Shown: positions 1 to 8,458, numbered from the stretch's first letter. The stretch: DNA of 14,971 bases from Acetobacteraceae bacterium (GCA_003164305.1 PLSZ01000152.1:20214-35184); one strand, 5' to 3'. Made by a program: numbers and translations. The notes: a model not told the origin generated them from the sequence alone.

Positions 1-1
1 G

Positions 2-85
2 TTGGACTGGGGTGACGCGGTGGGCATGACCCTGATGCTCGCCGCCGCGGGACTTGCATTGCGGCGGCCCAGAGTGGCACGGTGA
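2..85 (+). CDS. C-terminal fragment of an unknown, probably membrane protein (5' truncated)
   Basis: From the window edge a reading frame stays open for 27 codons and stops with TGA at 83-85, four bases before the ATG of the exonuclease gene. The visible residues include a hydrophobic stretch (GMTLMLAAAGLAL) followed by an arginine-rich end (RRPRVAR), which looks like a last transmembrane helix with a positively charged cytoplasmic tail. The close spacing suggests it is the upstream member of the same operon. Too little is visible to name a family, and an open frame this short could be chance in GC-rich DNA. Confidence 0.4.
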   Translation: MDWGDAVGMTLMLAAAGLALRRPRVAR

Positions 86-89
86 TTTC

Positions 90-1352
90 ATGGCGACATT
101 TCAATTTCTGCATTGCGCGGATCTGCACTTGGACAGCCCGTTGCGCGGCCTGGAATCTGACCCGGACGCGCCAGCGGAAAAGATTCGCGGCGCAACCCGA
201 GAGGCGTTCGTCAACCTCATCGACTACGCGATTTCACAACGCGTGGATTTCGTGGTCGCGGCGGGTGATCTTTATGATGGCGACTGGCAGGACTGGCGCA
301 CGGGACGATTTCTTATCGCGCAGATCAAGAGGCTCACCGATGTGGGAATTCCGTTCATCGCGATCCGTGGCAATCACGACGCCGAAAGCGTGATCACGCG
401 CCGGCTGCGTATGCCATCGGACATCGCGTGGTTGCTCGATCATAACCAGCCGCAAACAGTTCGGCTCGCCAACGTGCCGGTATCGATTCACGGTCAGAGT
501 TTCGCGACGAAGGCGGTCACTGACAACCTGGCATCCGACTATCCCGACCCTGATCCGGATCGCTTCAACATCGGATTGCTGCACAGCTCGGTCGACGGAA
601 GAGAAGAACACGAAAAATACGCGCCATGTTCGGTTGAGCAGCTTCGCGCCCACGGTTACGACTATTGGGCTTTGGGTCACATTCACCAGCGTGAGATTCT
701 GCACAGCGACCCGTGGATCGTCTTTCCCGGCAATCTGCAAGGCCGGAAAGTTAACGAGCCAGGCTCAAAGGGCGCGACTCTCGTGACCGTGACCGACGGA
801 AAGGTCGTTGGATCCCCCCAACACATCGCTTTCGACACCGTGCGCTGGGCTCGCATTCCGGTTGTTCTGGCCGAAGACGCTGACGAAGATGCCGCGCTGA
901 CCTCCGTTCGTTCCGCTTTCGCGGCGGAACTTGAGGCGGCGGACGGCCGCTTGCTCGCTGCTCGGATGACATTGACCGGTGCCTGCGCCGCGCACGACTT
1001 CCTGGTCCGCGACCTGGGCGCCGCGCGAGAGAAAATTCGAGCGGAAGCTTTGGCGGTCGCGGGTGTCGGCACAATCTGGACCGAGGCTATTGAAATCGCG
1101 ACCTCGCCACTGATGGAGATCCGGGCTCAAAAAGATCGGACCGATGCGATCGGGCAATTGATTCAGGCCCTTGATGACGTACCCGACGCTGACATCCTGG
1201 GTGACGTCCGGACCTATGCGGCGACCATGTTGGACAAAGCAAGAGGCGCGGTGGGCGATGAGCACGTGGCGTCCCGCTCGGCGAATGGGGAGCTTCCCAA
1301 GGATCTGCGGCGACGCGCACAGGATCTGTTGCTTGGCCTGCTGGACGGGTAG
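90..1352 (+). CDS. YhaO/SbcD-like DNA repair exonuclease (metallophosphoesterase)
   Basis: This is a calcineurin-like metallophosphoesterase of the SbcD/Mre11/YhaO group, 420 residues. It probably cleaves DNA ends as the nuclease partner of the ATPase encoded next. All metal-binding motifs are visible in order: D11 and H13 in HCADLHLDSP, D60 in AAGDLYDG, N95-H96-D97 in RGNHDAE, H165 in LLHSS, and H197/H199 in LGHIHQ. The C-terminal ~200 residues form the family's capping and partner-binding part. The frame can be extended to an ATG at 54, but I chose 90 because the protein then begins MATFQFLHCADLHLDS, as family members do, and because the upstream open frame ends just before it. It is followed after 6 bp by the YhaN-like gene, so the two are almost certainly co-transcribed. 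Family call is firm; the exact substrate is inferred. Confidence 0.93.
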   Translation: MATFQFLHCADLHLDSPLRGLESDPDAPAEKIRGATREAFVNLIDYAISQRVDFVVAAGDLYDGDWQDWRTGRFLIAQIKRLTDVGIPFIAIRGNHDAESVITRRLRMPSDIAWLLDHNQPQTVRLANVPVSIHGQSFATKAVTDNLASDYPDPDPDRFNIGLLHSSVDGREEHEKYAPCSVEQLRAHGYDYWALGHIHQREILHSDPWIVFPGNLQGRKVNEPGSKGATLVTVTDGKVVGSPQHIAFDTVRWARIPVVLAEDADEDAALTSVRSAFAAELEAADGRLLAARMTLTGACAAHDFLVRDLGAAREKIRAEALAVAGVGTIWTEAIEIATSPLMEIRAQKDRTDAIGQLIQALDDVPDADILGDVRTYAATMLDKARGAVGDEHVASRSANGELPKDLRRRAQDLLLGLLDG

Positions 1353-1358
1353 TGATCC

Positions 1359-4300
1359 ATGCGGCTGGCATCACTGACCCTGGTTCGTTACGGAAATTAC
1401 GACTCTGAAAAGATTCGTTTCGATACCAACCGTGGCACCGTCAACATTCTGCTCGCACCGAACAGCGCGGGAAAATCGGTGCTTCGAAGCGCCTTCGCGG
1501 ATCTGCTTTTTGGCATCCACAATCAGACACCGATGGGCTTTCGCTTCGGCTATCCAGGCATGCGGATCGCCGCCGATATCGTTCGGAATGACGGATCCGG
1601 CTTCACCTTCAGCCGCCGAAAAGTCCGCGGCAACGTCATTTCGGACGAGGATGGTCAACCGTTGGATCCGGCGTTGCTGCACGGTATCCTGGGAGGCCGC
1701 GATCGTCACCTGCTGGAGCGGCTTTTCGTTCTCGACACGGATGGATTGCGCGAAGGCGGAAAAGCGCTGCTGGCATCAGGAGGCGACGTCGCCAGCGCGC
1801 TGTTGTCGGCGGCCGGCGGTATTCGTCAGGCGCGCGCGATGAAGCAGCAACTTGAACGGCAGCGAGACGAACTCGCTCCGACGCGAAAGACGGCATCGCG
1901 GCCTTTTTACATGGCACTCGATCAATTTCTGAATGCACGCCGAGGCGCCGCCGCGACACTCCTCCGCCCTGATGAATGGTTCCGGCGGCAACGGGACCTG
2001 GAGGACCTCGAAGAGCGCCAACGGAACAGCAATGCGACAGCGGAAGCCACGTCGGCGGAAATCGCCAGGCTGGAGCGTATTCGACGCGTGCGGCCTGGCC
2101 TGGCGAGGCTCGCGGACACGGAAGGATGGCTTTCAGCGAATCCGGACGCTCCAAAGCTGGCCGCCGATCTGACGAAAAGACTGACCGCCGCCAGACAGGA
2201 GATCGTTGCGAAGTCGGATGCGCTGGAGCGGGCTCAGACCGATCTCGCTAACGTCGCGCGGGAGATCGACGAAGTCGCCGTCGATACCGATCTGCTGGCG
2301 CACGCGGATCTGGTCGAACGCCTGGCGGAGGAAGCCGGCGCGGCACGAAAGGCGCGCCAGGACCTTCCAGGTGTCCGAGGCCAACATGAGCACGGCCTGA
2401 CAAGGATCCGCGATCTTTTGCGGCAGCTTGGGTCTGCTCTACCGCCCGAACGCGCCGTCGAGGCACTCCCGAAGACAGCTTTGGTGGCGCGCACTCGTAA
2501 CCTTATCGAAGCGCACAACGAAATCGCTGCTTCGATCGGAACCGCCGACGCGCAAATCGAAGCGCGCCGGCATGATCTGAACATCATCGAACGCAGGCTT
2601 GATCAACTTCCGCCAATGCCCGATCCACGCCAGTTGGAGAGTTTGCTGGAGACCATTCGCGCCGACGGCGATCCAACCGTGCGCCGGTCGGATGCGGAAC
2701 GCGCGTTGCGCGACGCGCAAACGGCACTCGATGCAGCCTGCGCGGACGTTCCCGGATGGTCCGGCGAACCGCGGACGCTTGCCGCGATCGCTCCGCTGAC
2801 GATGGACATCTACAGCCGGAATGAAAAAGCGGTGGCCGCCGAGCGAACCGATGCCGATGCGGCCCGCGAACGATATCTTGAAGCGGCGGACCGCCTGGGC
2901 AAGGCGCGCACCGCTCTGTCCGCCATCGTGGGCCAGGCAACGATCCCTGACGAAGCTGCGTTAATCACAGCGCGGCAACGGCGCGACTCTTTGTGGAACC
3001 TCGTTTATCGCCGTGCTTTCAGCAGCGAACCCGCGTCTGACGCCGTCGAACAAGTTCATGCTCGTGGGCTGCCGTTGCCATCCGCGTTCGAACGCTCTGT
3101 CGTTGAAGCCGATACGGTCGCGGATCGGAGGTTTACCGAGTCGGAACTCCTTGCACGGATCTCCGCGGCTCGACAGACCGTCATGGAAGCCGAGCAGCAG
3201 GTTGCAGCCGCCGCCGAACGATCGCGGATCGCGGAAGAGAAACTCCTGCAAACTCGTCGTTCCTGGGCTCAGATTTGTTCTCCGCTTCCGCTCGGAGCGG
3301 AGCCCACGCTCGCTGATATCCAGGCGTTCATCAGCGCGCGCGAGCGGGTGCTCGACGCATACCGTAGACTGAACCTCACCGCTGACAGTCTCGCATCGCT
3401 GCTACGGCGACATGAGGAATGGTCAAATGCCCTCGCACCATACAACGGTGACGGACGAACCGGCCTTCCAGCGATGCTCGCCATGGCCGACCGTAAGCTG
3501 GCCGAGGGACGCGATCTACGGGACGAATGTTTGAAGTTAGAAGCAACCAAATCACAATTCGAAGATCAACTGCGCGCCGCCATGGCGGTGCGATCGGCTC
3601 AGATTGAAAAGCTGGAAAGCTGGCGCGAACGTTGGCGAGTGACCATGCTGGATCTGGCGCGTCCGGAAAACGAAGAGCCTGGGGTGACCGGATCCGTACT
3701 TGAAACATTGCGGGATCTCACCGCGGAATATCGGGAGACCGCAGCGCTCTCGGAACGGATCAACGGCATGAATTTGGTGATCGAACGCTTCACTCGGTCG
3801 GTTGCCGAACTCGTTCAGGCGATTCAACCACGTGCCATTTCGCCGGATCCATTTGACGCCGTGCGAGAGCTCGGCCGGTTGCTGAACCACGAACGTGTAA
3901 TGGAGCAACGTCAGCGCATGGCGCGTCAGGCATTGGAAACGGCGACTGATAACGCCGTATCCGCCGAGAAGGCGCTTGCCGCGGCGCGAACCACGTTGCG
4001 TGGAGTTCTGGACCTGATCGGCGCGGACACCATCGAAACCGCTGAACAACGGCTGGCGTTATCAGCGGAACGCGCGCGATACGAGTCGCTGGCGCGCGAG
4101 GCCGCGGCCGAATTGCATGAATCCGGCGACGGTTTTTCGATCGATACACTGCGCGTGGAAGCCGGGGTTGTGCCACCTGACAGCGCCCCGGCTCTGATCG
4201 TAGCCGCCGCGAACCGACGCAAGGAAGCAAGCCAGTCCGCGCAACGAATCGCCGAGGAAGCCAGTGCGTTACGGCAGCGCATGGAACATGACGCGGCGGA

Positions 4301-4871
4301 CACTCACGTTAACACCGCCGCGGCCGGCCAACAGGCGGCCATCGCATCGCTGTCCAGAACACTGGACGACGCGCTGGTGTATCATACCGCCTCGCTGCTC
4401 CTGGGCCGAGCATTGGAAGTCATCGAGAAATCCGGTGACTCCAGATTGCTCCAGCGTCTTGGCTGCATCTTTCAGACCTTGACCGGCGGCGCCTACGCCC
4501 GGGTCGTGACCGAACTGGATGACGACGGGACTGCCCATCTAGGACTGATCCAGCGTGATTTCCCCGAAGAGCGGCACACCGTCGACCAGTTATCCGAAGG
4601 CACCCGCGATCAATTCTTTCTCGCGTTGCGGGTGGCCGCCATCGAGGACCACGTCGCCAGCGCCGATCCGTTGCCATTTATCGGCGACGACATTCTCCAG
4701 ACATTTGACGATAACCGCGCTTTGGCCGCTCTGCGTGTGCTGACGGAATTAAGCCAGCACACGCAGGTCATTATCCTGACGCATCACCGGCACGTACTTG
4801 ATCTCGCGACCCAACTGCCGAAGGGAACGATCCATTCCTGTCAGCGCGAGCCGCTGACTACGACAGTTTAA
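1359..4871 (+). CDS. YhaN-like AAA/SMC-type ATPase, partner of the exonuclease
   Basis: This 1170-residue protein has the split ABC ATPase layout of Rad50/SbcC/YhaN. The N-terminal Walker A is APNSAGKS (33-40). The C-terminal half carries the signature motif LSEGTRDQ (from 1078), Walker B LPFIGDD (1105-1111), D-loop-like FDDNR and the switch histidine in LTHHRH (about 1142). Between them lie about 900 residues rich in Glu, Ala, Arg and Gln with heptad-like leucine spacing, i.e. long antiparallel coiled coils. I find no CxxC zinc hook, which separates it from Rad50/SbcC and fits YhaN. The expected role is an ATP-driven clamp that presents DNA ends to the YhaO-like nuclease encoded 6 bp upstream. 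It begins MRLASLTLVRYGNY, typical of the family. The ATG at 1359 is the natural start. Confidence 0.93.
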   Translation: MRLASLTLVRYGNYDSEKIRFDTNRGTVNILLAPNSAGKSVLRSAFADLLFGIHNQTPMGFRFGYPGMRIAADIVRNDGSGFTFSRRKVRGNVISDEDGQPLDPALLHGILGGRDRHLLERLFVLDTDGLREGGKALLASGGDVASALLSAAGGIRQARAMKQQLERQRDELAPTRKTASRPFYMALDQFLNARRGAAATLLRPDEWFRRQRDLEDLEERQRNSNATAEATSAEIARLERIRRVRPGLARLADTEGWLSANPDAPKLAADLTKRLTAARQEIVAKSDALERAQTDLANVAREIDEVAVDTDLLAHADLVERLAEEAGAARKARQDLPGVRGQHEHGLTRIRDLLRQLGSALPPERAVEALPKTALVARTRNLIEAHNEIAASIGTADAQIEARRHDLNIIERRLDQLPPMPDPRQLESLLETIRADGDPTVRRSDAERALRDAQTALDAACADVPGWSGEPRTLAAIAPLTMDIYSRNEKAVAAERTDADAARERYLEAADRLGKARTALSAIVGQATIPDEAALITARQRRDSLWNLVYRRAFSSEPASDAVEQVHARGLPLPSAFERSVVEADTVADRRFTESELLARISAARQTVMEAEQQVAAAAERSRIAEEKLLQTRRSWAQICSPLPLGAEPTLADIQAFISARERVLDAYRRLNLTADSLASLLRRHEEWSNALAPYNGDGRTGLPAMLAMADRKLAEGRDLRDECLKLEATKSQFEDQLRAAMAVRSAQIEKLESWRERWRVTMLDLARPENEEPGVTGSVLETLRDLTAEYRETAALSERINGMNLVIERFTRSVAELVQAIQPRAISPDPFDAVRELGRLLNHERVMEQRQRMARQALETATDNAVSAEKALAAARTTLRGVLDLIGADTIETAEQRLALSAERARYESLAREAAAELHESGDGFSIDTLRVEAGVVPPDSAPALIVAAANRRKEASQSAQRIAEEASALRQRMEHDAADTHVNTAAAGQQAAIASLSRTLDDALVYHTASLLLGRALEVIEKSGDSRLLQRLGCIFQTLTGGAYARVVTELDDDGTAHLGLIQRDFPEERHTVDQLSEGTRDQFFLALRVAAIEDHVASADPLPFIGDDILQTFDDNRALAALRVLTELSQHTQVIILTHHRHVLDLATQLPKGTIHSCQREPLTTTV

Positions 4872-4974
4872 GTTCGCGCAGTCGCTTCACATCCGCCCGG
4901 CCCGCGCTCAGCACATATCTGGTGTCGGAGCCTCCGGTCAGATGAAGCATGGAATGCGTCGTGAAGGACGACTG
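4858..4974 (-). pseudogene. Possible remnant of a C-terminal coding end (about 38 codons)
   Basis: On the minus strand a frame ending with TAG at 4860-4858 reads MLHLTGGSDTRYVLSAGR and then ADVKRLRELKLS. Its composition and G/C-rich third positions look more like real protein than shadow sequence, although it lies between two plus-strand genes. The frame continues upstream into the start of the hydrolase gene, where it reads as an unconvincing antisense shadow, so no plausible N-terminus exists. Its last 14 bases overlap the end of the YhaN-like gene. I do not recognise the family. It could be the leftover 3' end of a deleted gene or simply chance. Confidence 0.25.
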
Positions 4975-5028
4975 GCATGATCCCACCCCGGATGGCAAAC
5001 TCGCCCCCGCCAGATGAGGAACTCCAGC

Positions 5029-6066
5029 ATGGCCGGCATCACCGAGGCGACCTTCACCTTCCACGATTTTCGCACCACGGAAGGCGAATCATTACCAGAC
5101 GTCACGTTGGCATACATCACGAGGGGAAAGCTGGCGCCTGACGGGCGCAACGCGATTCTGATTACCCACGGTTACACCAGCGGACCCAGAATGATCGAGC
5201 CAGGCGTGGCGTCATCCGAAGGCGCGTGGAGCGCTCTGGTGGGGCCAGGCTCGCCGATCGACACCGAGCGTTATTTTGTCATCTGCTCCAACATGCTCGG
5301 TTCCAGTTACGGCTCGACCAATGCCGCCACGATCGATCCGCGCACCGGAAAAGCATACGGATCCCGATTTCCCCACATCTCGGTTGAAGACATCGTTCGC
5401 GCGCAAAAAATCATGTTGGATGGGATTGGCGTCAAGCATCTGCGGGCGGTCGTCGGACCGTCCTACGGCGGGTTCCAGGCCTTCCAATGGGCGGTGACAT
5501 TTTCAGACTTCATGGATGGTATCGTGCCGGTTGTCACGGCCCCGAGCCTGGCGAGTTCCGATCGCATTTCCGGGTTGCTAAAATGGTTCGAACCCGATCC
5601 GAACTGGAACGGCGGCGACTACTACGAAACCGGTGGCGTGAAGCAAACATTGACCGCGCTTCGTATCGATACGTTAACACGCTACGGTCTGGGACAATCT
5701 CTCGCGGCCCGCTTTCCTACCAAGGCCGACGCCGACGCCGAACTCCGTCGGATCGCCTCCGCCTGGGCTGACGTGTTCGACGCCAACTCCCTGTTCATTC
5801 TCGGACGCGCTTTGGAAACGTATAATGTCACGCCCCGGATGAAACAGATCAAGGTCCCGGTGCTGTATGTTCTGTCACGCACCGACGCGCTCTATCCGCC
5901 GTCCCTCGCGCCTGGAGTGATGCGACAACTCGCCGACGCCGGCGTCGATGCGACGTATTTTGAGATCGACAGCGATCACGGCCACCTCGCCTCCGGCGCC
6001 GACGCGGAAAAATGGGCGCCGGCGTTGCGGGCGTTCATGTCCAAACTGGAAACGACAGAATCTTAG
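5029..6066 (+). CDS. Alpha/beta hydrolase of the homoserine O-acetyltransferase (MetX) superfamily
   Basis: This is a 345-residue alpha/beta-fold enzyme. An oxyanion-hole segment ITHGYTSG (45-52) and the MetX-family stretch ICSNMLGSSYGSTNAA (85-100) precede a nucleophile elbow GPSYGG with Ser145. The acid is probably Asp286 in LSRTDALYPP and the base His318 in DSDHGHLAS, completing the triad. True MetX enzymes usually have a GGSMGG-type elbow and act in methionine synthesis. Here the elbow differs, the protein is on the short side, and there are no methionine genes nearby, so it may be a hydrolase or another acyltransferase. I chose the ATG at 5029 over 5014 because GAGGA lies 8 bases before it. 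The stop TAG (6064-6066) overlaps the convergent amidohydrolase stop. Confidence 0.87.
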   Translation: MAGITEATFTFHDFRTTEGESLPDVTLAYITRGKLAPDGRNAILITHGYTSGPRMIEPGVASSEGAWSALVGPGSPIDTERYFVICSNMLGSSYGSTNAATIDPRTGKAYGSRFPHISVEDIVRAQKIMLDGIGVKHLRAVVGPSYGGFQAFQWAVTFSDFMDGIVPVVTAPSLASSDRISGLLKWFEPDPNWNGGDYYETGGVKQTLTALRIDTLTRYGLGQSLAARFPTKADADAELRRIASAWADVFDANSLFILGRALETYNVTPRMKQIKVPVLYVLSRTDALYPPSLAPGVMRQLADAGVDATYFEIDSDHGHLASGADAEKWAPALRAFMSKLETTES

Positions 6067-7205
6067 CCCAGAGCCCGCTTCGCCACCGCGGCGAGATAAC
6101 CCGACGCGGACGGCAAAATCGCATCGTTAAAATCGTAGTTCGAATTATGCAATTCGCGGCCGCCATCCGCCGCTCCGTTGCCAATCCAGGCAAACGCTCC
6201 TGGGCGATGCTCAAGATACCACGAGAAATCCTCACCCGTCATCGCCGGCAACAGGTCGCGGCGCAACGGAATACCCGCGGCCTGAACCGCTTCCGCCGCC
6301 AGATCGCGTTCCGCCGGCGTATTCGCCGTCACGCCCATGCCGCGGATTTGCTCGACGTCGATCTTAACCCCGAAGGTCTGCGCCACACCGGCGGCGACAC
6401 GTTCGACCGCCGCCTCCATCTCGTCCCGCACACTGGCGCGCAGCGTGCGCATCGTGCCTCGCATCACTGCCTCGCCCGGAATTTGATTGGCGGCACTGCC
6501 AGCCTGGATGATCCCGATCGTGATCACCGCCGAATCCAGCGGATCGACATTACGAGACACGATCGTTTGCAATGCGAGCAGCAGATGCGCGGCCGCGATC
6601 ATCGGGTCTCGCGCCAAATGGGGTAGCGCCGCGTGACCGGAGTGGCCCTTGATCGTGAAATAAATCCGGCCGCCCGATGCCATGACCGGACCGTCATGAA
6701 TCGCGACAGTGCCCGCCTCCAGGCCCGGCCAGTTGTGGTAGCCGAAGATTCGCTCCATCGGAAATCGCTCGAACAACCCGTCCGCGATCATCGACTTCGC
6801 CCCACCGCCACCTTCTTCCGCTGGCTGGAACACGAACTGCACGGTCCCGGTCCAGGACGGATCGCGCTCCAGCAACGCCACCGCGCCCAGAAGCGACACG
6901 GTATGCCCGTCATGTCCGCAAGCGTGCATAACGCCGGACTTACGAGACGCGTGCGTGACTCCCGAGGTCTCGATGATCGGAAGCGCATCCATATCGGCGC
7001 GCAGGCCCACGGAGCGGTTGGAACTGCCTCGCCGCAACGTCGCGACAACGCCATGCCCGCCGACGCCGGCGACAAACGGGACGCCCAGTTCGGTCAGCCG
7101 TTCCTGAACGAAAGCCGAAGTTTCCTTTTCGTGCAGCGTCAGTTCCGGATTGGCATGCAAATGACGGCGCCACAAGGTCAATTGATCGTGCAGGAACTGG
7201 TCCAT
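6063..7205 (-). CDS. M20 family metallopeptidase/amidohydrolase (hippurate hydrolase-like)
   Basis: This is a 380-residue M20D-type amidohydrolase that removes acyl groups from N-acyl amino acids or cleaves similar amides (the family includes hippurate and IAA-amino acid hydrolases). The two-metal site is visible: C96 and H98 in MHACGHDGH, E130/E131 in FQPAEEGG, H157 in GYHNWP and H353 near the C-terminus in ELHNSN. The dimerisation domain with KGHSGHAALPH (about 187-196) lies in the middle. I chose the ATG at 7205, giving MDQFLHDQL, because it overlaps the upstream oxidoreductase stop as TGATG, typical of translational coupling. A longer frame to 7238 exists but would overlap that gene by 34 bases. 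It is the last gene of the queC operon. The natural substrate cannot be read from the sequence. Confidence 0.92.
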   Translation of the reverse strand: MDQFLHDQLTLWRRHLHANPELTLHEKETSAFVQERLTELGVPFVAGVGGHGVVATLRRGSSNRSVGLRADMDALPIIETSGVTHASRKSGVMHACGHDGHTVSLLGAVALLERDPSWTGTVQFVFQPAEEGGGGAKSMIADGLFERFPMERIFGYHNWPGLEAGTVAIHDGPVMASGGRIYFTIKGHSGHAALPHLARDPMIAAAHLLLALQTIVSRNVDPLDSAVITIGIIQAGSAANQIPGEAVMRGTMRTLRASVRDEMEAAVERVAAGVAQTFGVKIDVEQIRGMGVTANTPAERDLAAEAVQAAGIPLRRDLLPAMTGEDFSWYLEHRPGAFAWIGNGAADGGRELHNSNYDFNDAILPSASGYLAAVAKRALG

Positions 7206-8059
7206 CAGCCATTCACCCTGCGAATGATTTCGGCCCATTGATCCAGGATCGGCAAAATGACCGAGGCCGTCTCCGATTCCAGGCTACAGGACACCCGGTT
7301 CACGCCAACGTCCTGATACTGCCTGATCACGTCGGCATCCGGCTTTTGTCCGCCGATGGAGATATCCAATGAAGCCGGATCGCGGCCATTCTCAGCGGCC
7401 ATCTGGCGGAAGCGGGGAATCAACTCGATTAGAGGGGTCTTCGCATATTCGGTGACCTGCGGCATCCAGCCGTCGCCATACCGAACCGCCCGCCTCGCCG
7501 AATATGGAAACGCGCCGCCCACTAAAATCGGCGGATGCGGTTTTTGGACGGGCTTCGGCCAGGTCATCATCGGGTCGAAATTCACGAACTCGCCGTGATA
7601 TTCGGCCTTGCTCTGGGTCCAGATCGCTTTCATGGCCTCAATCTTCTCACGCGCCAGCTTGTGGCGGCTGGCGAAGACGGTGCCATGATTTTCCATCTCG
7701 TCCTGGTTCCAGCCGTTGCCGACGCCGAACACGAACCTCCCGCCGGAGATCTGATCGATCGAGGCCACCAGTTTCGCGGTCTGAATCGGATCGCGTTGGG
7801 CGATCAGGCAAACGCCCGTGCCGATCCGCAGCGTCTTCGTCGCCATCGCCGCCGCGGTCAACGTCACGAACGGGTCCATCACGTCATAGTATCGTTTCGG
7901 CAAATCACCACCCATGATGAAGGGCGTCTTGCGCGAGACGGGAATATGCGAATGTTCCGGCGCCCAGACGATATCGAAACCGCGCTCCTCCAACGCGACC
8001 GCCAACTCCGCCGGCGTCATGGAATAATCAGTAAAGAACATCGAAGCGCCAAACTTCAT
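7205..8059 (-). CDS. Luciferase-like (LLM class) flavin/F420-dependent oxidoreductase
   Basis: This 284-residue protein belongs to the bacterial luciferase-like monooxygenase superfamily, subgroup usually labelled F420-dependent. Characteristic segments are the N-terminal KFGASMFFTDYSM, the strand VWAPEHSHIP, the TLRIGTGVCLIAQRDP segment (76-91), and the family hallmark ISGGRFVFGVGNGWN (104-118), followed by the PILVGG strand and the RYGDGWMP motif. It is probably a cytoplasmic TIM-barrel enzyme. Whether the cofactor is F420 or FMN cannot be decided here, as no F420 synthesis gene is in view. The start at 8059 has an AGGAG six bases upstream. The stop overlaps the amidohydrolase ATG by one base. 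The two enzymes are likely made in step and may act in one catabolic route, which is inference. Confidence 0.92.
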   Translation of the reverse strand: MKFGASMFFTDYSMTPAELAVALEERGFDIVWAPEHSHIPVSRKTPFIMGGDLPKRYYDVMDPFVTLTAAAMATKTLRIGTGVCLIAQRDPIQTAKLVASIDQISGGRFVFGVGNGWNQDEMENHGTVFASRHKLAREKIEAMKAIWTQSKAEYHGEFVNFDPMMTWPKPVQKPHPPILVGGAFPYSARRAVRYGDGWMPQVTEYAKTPLIELIPRFRQMAAENGRDPASLDISIGGQKPDADVIRQYQDVGVNRVSCSLESETASVILPILDQWAEIIRRVNG

Positions 8060-8074
8060 GATGGGCTCCTGGAC

Positions 8075-8458
8075 TTATGATTTACAGGGGAAGCGTTCGC
8101 CAAGAAACTTAAACAACCCGTCCAGCACCGGCAGATCCCGATTCGCCGGCGCGGCCCGCACCCAGTTCACGAACTCATGCATCGTCGATGAACGGGAAGG
8201 CACCGGGCTTGGAAAGCAAAATGGCTTCTTGTCGGCCGCGATGTGCATTCGGTCGTCCACCGCGCCCTGAGCGAAACCGTGACAGAAATTGATCTTCGCG
8301 TCGGCGCCCGCGGAGCCTGGATCCGCCGCGCACAGGGCGGCCAGATCGCCAGCGGTGCGCGCCTGAAGGATGATTGGTTGCGCGGCCCAGGCGGACCCGG
8401 CCCAAACGGCACCGGACAGCAACCCCAGACCAAGAAGCAAAATCGGACCCCAACGCAT
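8075..8458 (-). CDS. Secreted Rap1a/Tai-like (T6SS immunity-type fold) protein
   Basis: The 127-residue product starts with a clear signal peptide ([16 protein letters not shown], cleavage probably after AWA near residue 25), so it is periplasmic or secreted. The mature part shows the Rap1a/Tai pattern: T-AGDLAALC (C43), INFCHGFAQGAVDD (C59), KPFCFP (C81) and a terminal FPC (C125), four cysteines that could make two disulfides. Rap1a/Tai proteins of Serratia neutralise type VI amidase effectors. No effector or secretion gene is present here, and single-copy orphans of this fold are common in proteobacteria, so immunity function is not implied. I chose the ATG at 8458 because it overlaps the queC stop as TAATG and yields the signal peptide. 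The open frame to 8587 would run inside queC. Confidence 0.85.
   Translation of the reverse strand: MRWGPILLLGLGLLSGAVWAGSAWAAQPIILQARTAGDLAALCAADPGSAGADAKINFCHGFAQGAVDDRMHIAADKKPFCFPSPVPSRSSTMHEFVNWVRAAPANRDLPVLDGLFKFLGERFPCKS

Noticed and set aside
54..89. N-terminal extension of the exonuclease (MHCGGPEWHGDF)
   Set aside because: It overlaps the end of the upstream open frame and has no family similarity. The ATG at 90 gives the normal N-terminus.
4872..5028. Possible SAM riboswitch before the MetX-like gene
   Set aside because: I looked for the SAM-II type element often found before alphaproteobacterial met genes and saw neither its conserved bases nor a matching hairpin and pseudoknot.
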